Source: Streptomyces lydicus (GTDB taxonomy: Bacteria; Actinomycetota; Actinomycetes; Streptomycetales; Streptomycetaceae). From it: 64,000 nucleotides of DNA. Below the pieces are notes generated by a model that made no database searches, had not been told where the DNA came from, and saw only the letters and a program-made list of their open reading frames with translations. The position numbers were made by a program, and so were the translations under genes. How positions within the stretch are numbered: the first letter of the stretch is position 1; each line of letters begins with the position of its first letter. The stretch lies in the NCBI RefSeq assembly GCF_004125265.1, contig NZ_RDTE01000003.1, positions 5,642,001 to 5,706,000 of the forward strand, written 5' to 3'. Shown here piece after piece: positions 1 to 8,364 of the stretch.

Positions 1-1698
1 GGCGGCGGCATCCACCCGCGCTCGGCCAAGTCCATCCAGATCAACGCGCAGGTGCGGGCCGCGCTCGGCATCGACGCCGGGGTCAAGAAGATGACGCCCG
101 CCGACCTGATGCAGGCCATCCTCAAGGCGCCGGTCGACCTGCTGTGGAACGGCGGCATCGGGACGTATGTGAAGTCCTCGGCGGAGACCGACGCCGATGT
201 GGGCGACAAGTCCAACGACGCCATCCGGGTCAACGGCGAGGACCTGCGGGTCAAGGTCGTCGGCGAGGGCGGCAACCTGGGCCTGACCCAGCTGGGCCGG
301 ATCGAGTTCGCCATGGCGGGCGGCAGGATCAACACCGATGCGATCGACAACAGCGCCGGTGTGGACACCTCCGACCACGAGGTGAACATCAAGATCCTGC
401 TCAACGCCGTGGTCGCGGACGGCGATATGACCGTCAAGCAGCGCAACAAGCTGCTGGCCGAGATGACCGACGAGGTCGGCGCGCTGGTGCTGCGCAACAA
501 CTACGCGCAGAACACCGCACTGGCGCTGGCTCTCGCCCAGTCCTCCAGCATGCTCCACGCCCAGCAGCGCTTCATGCGCCGCCTGGTGCGCGACGGCGAC
601 CTGGACCGGGCGCTGGAGTTCCTGCCCACCGACCGGCAGATCCGTGAGCGGCTGAACGCCGGGCGCGGGCTGACCCAGCCCGAGACCGCGGTGCTCCTGG
701 CGTACACCAAGATCACGGTCGCCGAGTCGCTGATCCAGACCGGGCTGCCGGACGACCCCTACCTCCAGCGGCTGCTGCACGCCTACTTCCCCTCGGCGCT
801 CCACGAGCGCTTCGCCGAGCAGGTCGACGGGCATGCGCTGCGCCGTGAGATCGTCACGACGGTGCTGGTCAACGACACCGTCAACACCGGCGGTACGAGC
901 TTCCTGCACCGGATGCGGGAGGAGACCGGGGCCTCCCTCGAAGAGGTCGTGCGGGCGCACACCGCGGCCCGTGCGATCTTCGGGCTGAACCAGGTCTGGG
1001 ACGACGTCGAAGCGCTCGACAATGTCGTCGCGGCCGATGTCCAGACCCGGATCCGGCTGCACTCGCGGCGGCTGGTCGAGCGCGGCACCCGCTGGCTGCT
1101 CAACAACCGCCCGCAGCCGCTGGAGCTGTCGGAGACCATCGGCTTCTTCGCCGAGCGGGTCGCCGGGCTCTGGAAGGAACTGCCGAACCTGCTGCAGGGC
1201 GGCGACCTGGAGTGGTTCCAGGCGATCCTGGAGGAGCTGACCGCCGCGGGCGTGCCCGAGGCGCTGGCCGTCCAGGTGTCCGGCTTCTCGTCGGTCTTCC
1301 CGGCGCTGGACATCGTCGCCGTCGCGGACCGGATGAGCAAGGAGCCGCTGGCCGTCGCCGAGGTCTACTACGACCTGGGCGAGCGGCTGCGGATCAACCA
1401 GCTCCTGGACCGCATCCTGGAGCTGCCGCGCAACGACCGCTGGCAGTCGATGGCCCGCGCCTCGATCCGCGAGGACCTGTTCGCGGCCCATGCGGCGCTG
1501 ACCGCCGACGTGCTGTCGGAGGGCAACGGCACCTCGACGCCGGAGCAGCGGTTCAAGGCCTGGGAGCAGGCCAACGCGGCGATCCTCAGCCGCGCGCGGG
1601 CGACGCTGGAGGAGATCTACGGCTCGGAAGGGTTCGACCTGGCGAACCTGTCCGTGGCCATGCGCACGATGCGCACGCTGCTGCGCACCCACAGCTGA
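1..1698 (+). CDS. NAD-specific glutamate dehydrogenase, C-terminal part (5' end outside window)
   Basis: The frame is open from base 1 and ends at TGA 1696-1698, so only the last 565 residues are visible. They match the C-terminal part of the large (about 1600-residue) NAD-dependent glutamate dehydrogenases first described in Streptomyces, which deaminate glutamate to 2-oxoglutarate for catabolism. Visible signs include the segment WNGGIGTYVK, the following VVGEGGNLGLTQLGRIEFA stretch (rim of the dinucleotide-binding domain) and a long helical tail. The first Met in frame is not the true start. A strong convergent hairpin follows the stop. The identification is firm; everything about the N-terminal half is unseen. 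Confidence 0.93.
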   Translation, partial: GGGIHPRSAKSIQINAQVRAALGIDAGVKKMTPADLMQAILKAPVDLLWNGGIGTYVKSSAETDADVGDKSNDAIRVNGEDLRVKVVGEGGNLGLTQLGRIEFAMAGGRINTDAIDNSAGVDTSDHEVNIKILLNAVVADGDMTVKQRNKLLAEMTDEVGALVLRNNYAQNTALALALAQSSSMLHAQQRFMRRLVRDGDLDRALEFLPTDRQIRERLNAGRGLTQPETAVLLAYTKITVAESLIQTGLPDDPYLQRLLHAYFPSALHERFAEQVDGHALRREIVTTVLVNDTVNTGGTSFLHRMREETGASLEEVVRAHTAARAIFGLNQVWDDVEALDNVVAADVQTRIRLHSRRLVERGTRWLLNNRPQPLELSETIGFFAERVAGLWKELPNLLQGGDLEWFQAILEELTAAGVPEALAVQVSGFSSVFPALDIVAVADRMSKEPLAVAEVYYDLGERLRINQLLDRILELPRNDRWQSMARASIREDLFAAHAALTADVLSEGNGTSTPEQRFKAWEQANAAILSRARATLEEIYGSEGFDLANLSVAMRTMRTLLRTHS

Positions 1699-1730
1699 TG
1701 CCGCGCCACGGCTGACGCCCGCGCCACGGC

Positions 1731-1766
1731 GAACGGCCCCGGAAGCTCATGCTTCCGGGGCCGTTC
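1731..1766. terminator. Bidirectional factor-independent terminator
   Basis: This is a perfect 16-bp inverted repeat (gaacggccccggaagc) closed by the 4-nt loop tcat. It lies between the convergent ends of the dehydrogenase gene (1698) and the exporter ATPase gene (1786). No long T tract is present, which is common for Streptomyces hairpin terminators. Confidence 0.85.
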
Positions 1767-1785
1767 CCGTTCCCGCGGACACCGC

Positions 1786-2610
1786 CTAGCGGTGCGCCTC
1801 GTAGGCCTCGATGACCTCGTCCGTCGGGCCGTCCATCAGGAGTTCGCCGTGTTCCAGCCACAGGGTCCGGTCGCAGGTGTCGCGGATGGACTTGTTGTTG
1901 TGGCTGACGAGGAAGACCGTGCCGGCCTCCTTGCGCAGTTCGCGGATGCGGGCCTCGGAGCGCTTCTGGAAGCTGCGGTCGCCGGTGGCCAGCGCCTCGT
2001 CGATCATCAGGACGTCGTGGTCCTTGGCGGCGGCGATGGAGAACCGCAGGCGGGCGGCCATGCCGGAGGAGTAGGTGCGCATCGGCAGCGAGATGAAGTC
2101 GCCCTTCTCGTTGATGCCGGAGAAGTCGACGATGCCGTCGTAGCGCTCGCGGACCTGTTCGCGGCTCATGCCCATGGCCAGGCCGCCCAGCAGGACGTTC
2201 TTCTCGCCGGTCAGGTCGTTCATCAGGGCCGCGTTGACGCCCAGCAGCGAGGGCTGGCCGTGGGTGTAGACCTTGCCGCGCTCGGCGGGCAGCAGGCCGG
2301 CGACCGCCTTGAGCAGCGTCGACTTGCCCGAACCGTTGGAGCCGATCAGGCCGATCGACTCACCGCGGTAGGCGGTGAAGGAAACCCCCTTGACCGCATG
2401 CACCTCGCGCACGCCCGTGGAGGGCTTGCGGCGCACGATCCGGTTCAGCGCCGCGGTGGCGCTGCCCTTGCCCGCGCCGGTGCCGTAGACGCGGTAGACG
2501 ATGTGCAGGTCGTCCGCGATCACCGTGGGGACGCGGGCCTCGGCGGTCTGTGCCGGGCGGGTGCCGTTGGTGCGCTCGGTCATGTCCGTACCGTTCCTCT
2601 GCTCCGTCAT
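1786..2610 (-). CDS. ABC transporter ATP-binding protein, polysaccharide/teichoic-acid export type (TagH/Wzt-like)
   Basis: This 274-residue protein energises export of a cell-wall or capsule glycopolymer through the permease encoded directly upstream. Walker A is GSNGSGKST, the signature region is YSSGMAARLRF and Walker B is VLMIDEALATGD. The degenerate signature and the VHAVKGVSFTAYRGE strand are typical of the TagH/Wzt/RfbE branch rather than importers. ATG 2608-2610 lies 4 bp after the permease stop, so the two genes are translationally close. An in-frame ATG at 2581-2583 with GAGGAACGG upstream is a real alternative start. A C-terminal polymer-recognition domain like that of long Wzt proteins is absent, so substrate specificity cannot be read from it. 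Confidence 0.87.
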   Translation of the reverse strand: MTEQRNGTDMTERTNGTRPAQTAEARVPTVIADDLHIVYRVYGTGAGKGSATAALNRIVRRKPSTGVREVHAVKGVSFTAYRGESIGLIGSNGSGKSTLLKAVAGLLPAERGKVYTHGQPSLLGVNAALMNDLTGEKNVLLGGLAMGMSREQVRERYDGIVDFSGINEKGDFISLPMRTYSSGMAARLRFSIAAAKDHDVLMIDEALATGDRSFQKRSEARIRELRKEAGTVFLVSHNNKSIRDTCDRTLWLEHGELLMDGPTDEVIEAYEAHR

Positions 2611-2614
2611 GACC

Positions 2615-3604
2615 TCAGCCACGTCCGTACCGCTCCTCGGCCTTCCAGAAGTACACAAAGCCCGCCACACCGGCCAGCAGGGCCCAGCCGGCCGCGAACG
2701 CCCAGACGTGCGGCGGCAGTTGCTTCGCGGTGAAGCTGTCGATCAGGGCGAAGCGCATCAGGTCGATGTAGACCGCGGCGGGGTTGCCGTTCAGCAGCAC
2801 CACCACGAACTGCGGGAGGTGCTTGCCCTGCAGGATCACGCTGATGCTGAACATCACGCCGGACGCGTACATCCAGGTCCGCATGATGAAGGGCATCAGC
2901 TGCGCCAGGTCCGGGGTCTTCGCGCCCATCCGCGCCATGACCATCGCCAGGCCGGTGTTGAAGACGAACTGCAGGGTCAGCGCCGGCACGACCAGCAGCC
3001 ACGACCAGGTCGGGACCTGCCCGAAGCACAGCAGGATGACCGCCAGCACGCCCATCGAGTACAGCAGTTGCTGGAGCTGTGCCAGGCAGAACGAGATCGG
3101 CAGGCAGGCGCGGGGGAAGTGCAGCGCGCGCACCAGGCCGAGGTTGCCGGAGATCGCCCGGGTGCCGGCCATCACCGAGTTCTGCAGGAAGGTGAAGACG
3201 AAGACGCCGGTCACCAGGAACGGGACGTAGTCCGGGACGCCCCTCTTGGTGCCGATCAGCACACCGAAGATCAAGTAGTAGACGGCCGCGTTGAGCAGGG
3301 GGGTCAGGACCTGCCAGAGCTGGCCGAGCTTGGCGGTGGTGTACATCGCGGTGAGCTTGGCGCTGGCGAACGAGGTGATGAAGTGCCGCCGGTGCCACAG
3401 CTGCCGGGTGTACTCCGGCAGCGAGGGGCGGGCGCCGCTCACCGTGAGGCCGTGTCGTTCGGCCAGCGCGCGCAGCTCGGGATCGGGGGAGGCGCCGGGG
3501 GCGGGCGCCCGGGTGGGCGTCGGGGCCGGGGGCGCGAGGGTCTGGGGCATGGAGGAGGCCGCTTTCGCTTGCGTACGGGGGCGGGGGAACGAGAACGGAG
3601 CCAT
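2615..3604 (-). CDS. ABC-2 type permease for glycopolymer export (TagG/Wzm-like)
   Basis: This 329-residue ABC2_membrane-family protein has a cytoplasmic Pro/Ala-rich N-terminus of about 70 residues followed by roughly six membrane segments (for example VYYLIFGVLIG, LVTGVFVFTFLQ, AFAAGWALLAGVAGFVYFW). The LWHRRHFITSFASAKL motif before the first helix is typical of TagG-type export permeases. It pairs with the ATPase gene immediately downstream. ATG 3602-3604 gives the longest form but has no clear Shine-Dalgarno. ATG 3548-3550 is possible and would remove 18 residues. It is divergent from a TetR gene whose operator-like dyad lies between them. Confidence 0.85.
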   Translation of the reverse strand: MAPFSFPRPRTQAKAASSMPQTLAPPAPTPTRAPAPGASPDPELRALAERHGLTVSGARPSLPEYTRQLWHRRHFITSFASAKLTAMYTTAKLGQLWQVLTPLLNAAVYYLIFGVLIGTKRGVPDYVPFLVTGVFVFTFLQNSVMAGTRAISGNLGLVRALHFPRACLPISFCLAQLQQLLYSMGVLAVILLCFGQVPTWSWLLVVPALTLQFVFNTGLAMVMARMGAKTPDLAQLMPFIMRTWMYASGVMFSISVILQGKHLPQFVVVLLNGNPAAVYIDLMRFALIDSFTAKQLPPHVWAFAAGWALLAGVAGFVYFWKAEERYGRG

Positions 3605-3670
3605 ACGACGGAACGGGGCCGTATCGTCGCGACGTCGACACTAAAGGGTGCCCACGTCGAAACGCAACCG

Positions 3671-3686
3671 TAGCGTCGTGACGCTA
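3671..3686. promoter_or_regulatory. Inverted repeat between tagG-like permease and tetR: candidate TetR operator
   Basis: TAGCGTC-GT-GACGCTA is a perfect 7-bp dyad with a 2-bp centre, ending 10 bp before the tetR ATG. A -10-like tatgct (3685-3690) overlaps it and ends 6 bp before that ATG, which suggests leaderless autoregulated transcription. A second, shorter dyad (cgtcgcgacg) lies nearer the permease start. TetR-family proteins usually bind such sites in divergent promoters; binding here is inferred. Confidence 0.45.
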
Positions 3687-3696
3687 TGCTCAAGGC

Positions 3697-4320
3697 ATGG
3701 CACAAGACGGCAGCGGGAACGACTCCGCGGCGGCGCGCCGGACCCCGGCAGGCGCCGCCGTACTACGCGAGGACAAGACCGAGGCGATCCGCGCCGCGGT
3801 CTTCGAAGAGCTCGCCGCGGCGGGCTTCGCCCGGATGTCGATCGAGGGCATCGCACGGCGCGCGGGGGTGGGCAAGACCGCCGTCTACCGGCGGTGGCGC
3901 TCCAAGCTGCACCTCGTGCTCGATGTGGTCTCCGCGGTGGCCGCGGCGGGGATGCCGACGCCGGACACCGGCTCGCTGTCCGGCGATGTACGGATGCTGC
4001 TGGAGGTCGCGGCCCGGGCGCTGCGGCACCCGATGGCCTCACAGATCATTCCGGACCTGCTGGCGGAGGCGGCCCGCAGCCCCGAGCTGGCGAGCGCGCT
4101 CAAGGCCGCGCTGCACGACAGCCAGGAGGGCATGGCCGCGGCGATGGTGGCGCGCGCCGTCGAACGCGGGGAGATCCCGGCCGGGGCGGACGGCCGGCTG
4201 GCCCTGGATCTGCTGACCGGGCCGCTGTACTGGCGGCTGCTGGTCGTCCGCGACGAGGTGCCCAAGGGGTATCTCGACGCGCTGGCGGCCTCGGTGGTGG
4301 CGGCGCTCGGGGCGGAGTGA
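3697..4320 (+). CDS. TetR/AcrR family transcriptional regulator
   Basis: This 207-residue regulator has a TetR_N helix-turn-helix at about residues 25-70 (FARMSIEGIARRAGVGKTAVYRRWRSK). Its C-terminal ligand domain resembles the TetR_C_11/16 group (repeated acidic and hydrophobic helices, residues 85-195). It is transcribed away from the polymer exporter and shares a 92-bp intergenic region with it that contains a dyad, so the exporter is the likeliest target; the inducer is unknown. No Shine-Dalgarno precedes the ATG, which fits a leaderless transcript. The 276 bp after its stop hold no gene, only a weak aggggg/ccccct hairpin near 4403-4421. Confidence 0.9.
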   Translation: MAQDGSGNDSAAARRTPAGAAVLREDKTEAIRAAVFEELAAAGFARMSIEGIARRAGVGKTAVYRRWRSKLHLVLDVVSAVAAAGMPTPDTGSLSGDVRMLLEVAARALRHPMASQIIPDLLAEAARSPELASALKAALHDSQEGMAAAMVARAVERGEIPAGADGRLALDLLTGPLYWRLLVVRDEVPKGYLDALAASVVAALGAE

Positions 4321-4596
4321 GGGCGGCGGGCCGGGGCGTCGGCGGGCGGAGCGCCGGTTGGTTCTCGGCGGGGCCCTTAGGGCGGGGGCGAACGGATCCC
4401 GTAGGGGGTGCGAGGCCCCCTTCGGGCCAAAACGAGGCGGGGCGGGGCGGGTATTCCCTGGGGCGGCGCACCCGGGGGAGCGGATGCAGGCGCGGACGCT
4501 TGCGTCGTCCGAGGGATCCGGGGGGCTCGTCAGGAATCTGGTCAAGTAGGGAGTTTCGGGGCGAGTGGGGTCTTAGGTCGCCCGAATACTGGGTGC

Positions 4597-6840
4597 GTGT
4601 CAGCTGCGCGCCCGCCCCGTGAGTCCGTGTCCCGCCGATGGCTGCTCCAGGCCACCGGCGCCGGTGTGCTCGCCGCGACGGCGGGCGTGGGCGTCTGGGC
4701 CCGGCTGTCGGACGACGGCGCCCGGCCGTCCGGCCCCGAGGGCCCCGGACGGCCGCTGACGGACCCGGCGGACCAGTCCTTCCTGCAGATCATCGCGCAT
4801 GCCGACGACGGTCTGTACTTCATGAACCCCGACCTGGAACAGTCCCTGCGCGGCGGGGCGCGGTCGGTCACCGTCTGCCTCACCGGCGGCGAGGCGGACG
4901 GCCGTAACGTCAGCGCGCGCGCCCACGACCCCGCCCGGGTCCCCCCGGACCGGGCCGCCTTCGCCCGGGCGCGGGCCAACGGGCTGCGCGCCGCCCATGC
5001 CGCGATGGTCACCGGCGACCCGGCCGCCCGCTGGGACGTCGCGGCGCTCTCCCTGCTCCCGGGCTTCGAGGTGGAGATCCAGACGCTGCGCGACGCGCCC
5101 CGGAACCAGCTGATCTTCCTGGGGCTGGTGGAGGCCAGGGCCGTCTGGCAAGCCCGGGCGAGGAGCCTGCGCGGGCTGTGGCTGGGTGCCACCGGCACCC
5201 TTTCCACCCTGCGCCCCGCCGGCACCCCCGTGAAGCGGCGGTTCCACTACACCCGCGACCAGGTCGTCCAGACCCTGGTGGCGGTGCTCGACCGGTCCGG
5301 GCCCACGGTCGTGCGCACCCTGGACCCGAACGCGGTGCACTCCCCGATGCGGCCGCCCGCCACCGCGGACCGCGACCCCCGCCTGGCCGGGCTGCGCTAC
5401 TACGACCACCAGGACCACACCGCCTCCGCCTACTTCGCCCAGGCCGCGCTGGCCGCGTACGGGGGCCGCGGCCGTCCGGCGATCGTGGAGAACTACCTCG
5501 GCTACGAGGACGGGGAGCTGCCCCACGACCTCGACCTCGCCGCCGCCCGCCGCAAGGCCCGGCTGCTGTCGGTCTACGGCTGGGCCGACCACCGTGCCTG
5601 CGGCGACCCGGCGGGCTGCGGGGACCGCAAGGTGGGCGGCTCGGCGCTGGCCGGCAGCTCCCGTAACTGGACCCGCAGCACCCGGCTGCGCGCCCCCGGC
5701 TCCAACGCCTGGCTGCGCCCGGCCGCGGACGGCCGGCTCGCCGCCTTCGCGGTGCTCGGCGGATGGGCGTACTGCTGGGCGGAGACCCGTCCGGGCAGCG
5801 GGAGCTTCGGCGCGCCGGTGCCGGTCGGCGGTGCGCCGCTGCAGGGGCAGATCCAGGTGGTGCGCCGGCCCGGCGGTGCGCTCCAGCTGTTCGCCTCCCG
5901 CACCGTGCTGCCGGGCCGCGACGCCGCCCACCGCCGCGAACTGCTGAGCGCACCGCAGACCGGCACCACCGCGGACGGTGTGCCCGTCTTCGCGCGCTGG
6001 GAGTCGCTGGGCGCCCCGGACCCCGACCCGGTCCGGTCGCTGGAGACCGGCTTCCCGGCGGCGGTGGCGGGACCGGACGGCACGGTGCACGTCTTCGTCC
6101 GCACCTGGGACGGCCGTGTCGCCCACCGCGGCGGCCCGCACGGCAGGCACTTCTCGCCGTGGCAGCGGCTGGAGGGGCCGGTCAGCACGCTGACGTCCTC
6201 ACCGCGGATCGTCGACGGGCTGGATGCCTGTGTGGACTCCGAGGGGCTGATCCATCTGGCCGCGCCGACCGTCGGGACCGTCCAGCACTGGGTGTCGAAG
6301 GAGCCGGGGCGGCTGCCGCGGCCGGCCGCGGCCACCGGGCTGCCGCAGCCGGGCGGCCCGGTCAGCCTCGTCCCGGTGGCCGACGGCGCGGTGCGGGCCG
6401 TCTTCCGGCGGTCGGTCACCGCCCAGGTCCTGATCGCCGAGCGGCAGCGGATGATCGGTGCCTGGCGGGTCTCGGCGCGCTGCGAGGCGGTCGGCGGCTA
6501 CGGGCGGGTGGCGGCCGCGCAGATCGGCAGCGGCGACCGGATGGTGCTCGCGGCGCGCGATGACGCGGGCGAGGTACGGATGGCGATGGCCCAGGACGGC
6601 GCCGGGCCCTGGCAGCGGGGCCGGGTGGCGCATTCGGCGGCGGCCGGGGTCGCCCAGGACGCGGTGGGGCGGGCGGTGGTGGCCGCGCTGGGCCTCGACG
6701 GCAGGCTGTACACGGCGCGTCAGACGTCGGTCGGGCAGTCGGTGCGGTTCGGGGGCTGGCGGGCTCAGCCGGGTGTGCCGGAGCGGGCGGGCGGCGGACC
6801 GGCCGTGGTGGGGCCGGTCGGGGGGGTGGGACCGACCTGA
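4597..6840 (+). CDS. Tat-exported PIG-L family deacetylase with C-terminal beta-propeller-like domain
   Basis: This 747-residue secreted protein has a twin-arginine signal (SVSRRWLLQATGAGVLAA) ending near residue 35. The PIG-L/LmbE N-deacetylase domain follows at about residues 55-340. The metal-binding motif is AHADDGLYF (usual AHPDD; here His-Ala-Asp-Asp), with a downstream YYDHQDHTAS His cluster. Residues about 370-740 form repeated blades with W/R motifs like sialidase/PLL lectin propellers. PIG-L enzymes deacetylate GlcNAc-type sugars on the outside of the cell, so modification of the nearby glycopolymer is a reasonable guess. GTG 4597 puts the Tat motif near the N-terminus, and aatact (4585-4590) could be its -10 box. 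The 3' end overlaps the convergent gtrA gene by 76 bp. Confidence 0.82.
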   Translation: MSAARPPRESVSRRWLLQATGAGVLAATAGVGVWARLSDDGARPSGPEGPGRPLTDPADQSFLQIIAHADDGLYFMNPDLEQSLRGGARSVTVCLTGGEADGRNVSARAHDPARVPPDRAAFARARANGLRAAHAAMVTGDPAARWDVAALSLLPGFEVEIQTLRDAPRNQLIFLGLVEARAVWQARARSLRGLWLGATGTLSTLRPAGTPVKRRFHYTRDQVVQTLVAVLDRSGPTVVRTLDPNAVHSPMRPPATADRDPRLAGLRYYDHQDHTASAYFAQAALAAYGGRGRPAIVENYLGYEDGELPHDLDLAAARRKARLLSVYGWADHRACGDPAGCGDRKVGGSALAGSSRNWTRSTRLRAPGSNAWLRPAADGRLAAFAVLGGWAYCWAETRPGSGSFGAPVPVGGAPLQGQIQVVRRPGGALQLFASRTVLPGRDAAHRRELLSAPQTGTTADGVPVFARWESLGAPDPDPVRSLETGFPAAVAGPDGTVHVFVRTWDGRVAHRGGPHGRHFSPWQRLEGPVSTLTSSPRIVDGLDACVDSEGLIHLAAPTVGTVQHWVSKEPGRLPRPAAATGLPQPGGPVSLVPVADGAVRAVFRRSVTAQVLIAERQRMIGAWRVSARCEAVGGYGRVAAAQIGSGDRMVLAARDDAGEVRMAMAQDGAGPWQRGRVAHSAAAGVAQDAVGRAVVAALGLDGRLYTARQTSVGQSVRFGGWRAQPGVPERAGGGPAVVGPVGGVGPT

Positions 6841-7319
6841 GTGGTAGGACCGGCCGGGGTGGTGCGACCGGCCGGAGCGGAGGGGCCGTCCTGAGCGCCG
6901 GCGCCGGGCCGGGCCCAGCGCCCGGTCCGGTCGGGCGGGTGCAGGATGCGCCGGGAGAGCAGGTAGCTGAACGGGAGCGCGCACAGCGCCGCCACCAGCG
7001 GCGCCACCGTGGTGCTCAGGTGGCACCAGCCCACCAGCGCCACCAGCCCCGCGCTCTGCACCCCGTAGTTGGTGACCTGGGTCAGCGGGAAGAGCAGGAA
7101 CTTCGTCCAGGTCGGGCGGGTGCGGTAAGTGACGTAGGTGTGCAGGAAGAACGAGCCGGTCATGCTCGTCACGAAGGCGGCGGTGTAGGCCGCGAAGTAC
7201 GGCAGCAGGTGGTGCAGCGCCAGGTAACAGGCGGAGAACGTCAGGGTGTTGACCCCGCCGACGGCGGCGAAGCGCACGATCCGGCCCCCGGGGAGGCCGG
7301 ACGTCGGCGAAGCGCGCAT
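6765..7319 (-). CDS. GtrA family membrane protein
   Basis: This 184-residue GtrA/DPMS3-like protein has four predicted helices (residues about 14-125: IVRFAAVGGVNTLTFSACYLAL, FVTSMTGSFFLHTYVTYR, and two more). GtrA proteins help flip or position polyprenyl-phosphate sugars made by partner GT2 enzymes. The start shares a base with the stop of the upstream GT2 gene (TGATG), so the two are probably translationally coupled. After about residue 130 the protein has a cytoplasmic tail of roughly five-residue Pro/Gly/Thr repeats (PAGRT, TPAGP and similar). That tail comes from a degenerate repeat stretch that also encodes the end of the convergent deacetylase gene. Confidence 0.85.
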   Translation of the reverse strand: MRASPTSGLPGGRIVRFAAVGGVNTLTFSACYLALHHLLPYFAAYTAAFVTSMTGSFFLHTYVTYRTRPTWTKFLLFPLTQVTNYGVQSAGLVALVGWCHLSTTVAPLVAALCALPFSYLLSRRILHPPDRTGRWARPGAGAQDGPSAPAGRTTPAGPTTQVGPTPPTGPTTAGPPPARSGTPG

Positions 7320-8305
7320 CAGCGGGCCCGCGCACCGGCGGTGGCGGCGTCCGCCGGACCGGGGACGGGCACCGCGGCGGGCACGGCGGCGCTGCTCTCC
7401 TTGACCAGGAAGTGCGGCCGCCCCTTGGCCTCGTAGTAGATCCGCCCGATGTACTCGCCGATCAGCCCCAGCATCACCATCTGCAGCCCGCCCAGGCCCA
7501 CGACGATGGCCACCAGCGTCACATACCCCGGCGCGGTGACGCCGCCGACGAGGGCCGCGCCGACGATCCACAGGGTGTAGACGGCGGCCAGCGAGACCAG
7601 GCCGAGCCCGGCGTAGAGGGCCCGCCGCAGGGGGCGGCAGTTGAAGGAGAGCATGCCGTCGATGCCGTAGTTGACCAGCGAGCCGAGGCGCCACTTCGTC
7701 TCGCCGGCCTCCCGGGCGGCGTTGCGGTAGTCGAAGGTGACGGTGTCGAAGCCGATCCAGGAGAACAGGCCCTTGGAGAAGCGGTTGTACTCCGGCAGCG
7801 AGAGCAGCGCGTCCACCGCCTTGCGCGACAGCAGCCGGAAGTCGCCCACTCCGTCGGTGAGTTCGACATCGACCCATTTGTTGACGGCGCGGTAGTAGAG
7901 CCTGCTCAGCGCCGTCCGCAGCCGCCGGTCGCCGGTCCGGCTGCGCTTGGCGACGACCTGGTCGTGGCCGAGCTGGTAGAGGTCGAGCATCGTCTCGATC
8001 AGGCCGGGCGGATGCTGCAGATCGGCGTCCATGAGGATCACCGCGTCGCCGGTCGCCGCCCGCAGGCCGGCCAGTATGGCGGGTTCCTTGCCGAAGTTAC
8101 GGCTGAAGGAGAGGTAGCGGGTGGTGCCGCGGTGCTGCTGGGCCAGGCCCCGCAGCCGGGCCAGGGTGCCGTCGGCGCTGCCGTCGTCGACGTAACACAG
8201 CTCGTACTCGACGGCGAGCCCGGCGAGGACCGCGCGGACCGTCTCGTCGAACCGGCCGAGGACGGCCTCTTCGTTGTAGCAGGGGACGACGATGGAAAGC
8301 TTCAT
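7319..8305 (-). CDS. Glycosyltransferase family 2, polyprenyl-phosphate sugar synthase (DPM1/GtrB-like)
   Basis: This 328-residue protein has a GT-A catalytic domain (residues 1-220) and two C-terminal membrane helices (about 230-255 and 265-290). Motifs are SIVVPCYNEE at the N-terminus, YVDDGSADGT, DADLQHPP (the DXD metal site) and GDFRLLSRKA. This is the architecture of GtrB/ArnC/DPM1 enzymes, which load a sugar from a nucleotide donor onto undecaprenyl phosphate. Coupling to gtrA (TGATG overlap) supports a lipid-linked sugar supply unit. The downstream use of the sugar, perhaps by the YfhO protein upstream, is inferred. AAAAGG lies before ATG 8303-8305. Confidence 0.9.
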   Translation of the reverse strand: MKLSIVVPCYNEEAVLGRFDETVRAVLAGLAVEYELCYVDDGSADGTLARLRGLAQQHRGTTRYLSFSRNFGKEPAILAGLRAATGDAVILMDADLQHPPGLIETMLDLYQLGHDQVVAKRSRTGDRRLRTALSRLYYRAVNKWVDVELTDGVGDFRLLSRKAVDALLSLPEYNRFSKGLFSWIGFDTVTFDYRNAAREAGETKWRLGSLVNYGIDGMLSFNCRPLRRALYAGLGLVSLAAVYTLWIVGAALVGGVTAPGYVTLVAIVVGLGGLQMVMLGLIGEYIGRIYYEAKGRPHFLVKESSAAVPAAVPVPGPADAATAGARAR

Positions 8306-8364
8306 CAGCAGGCCTTTTCGCCGGGGTCAGGGGCGGCTCAGGCACCGTCCCCTGGAAGGTAATT

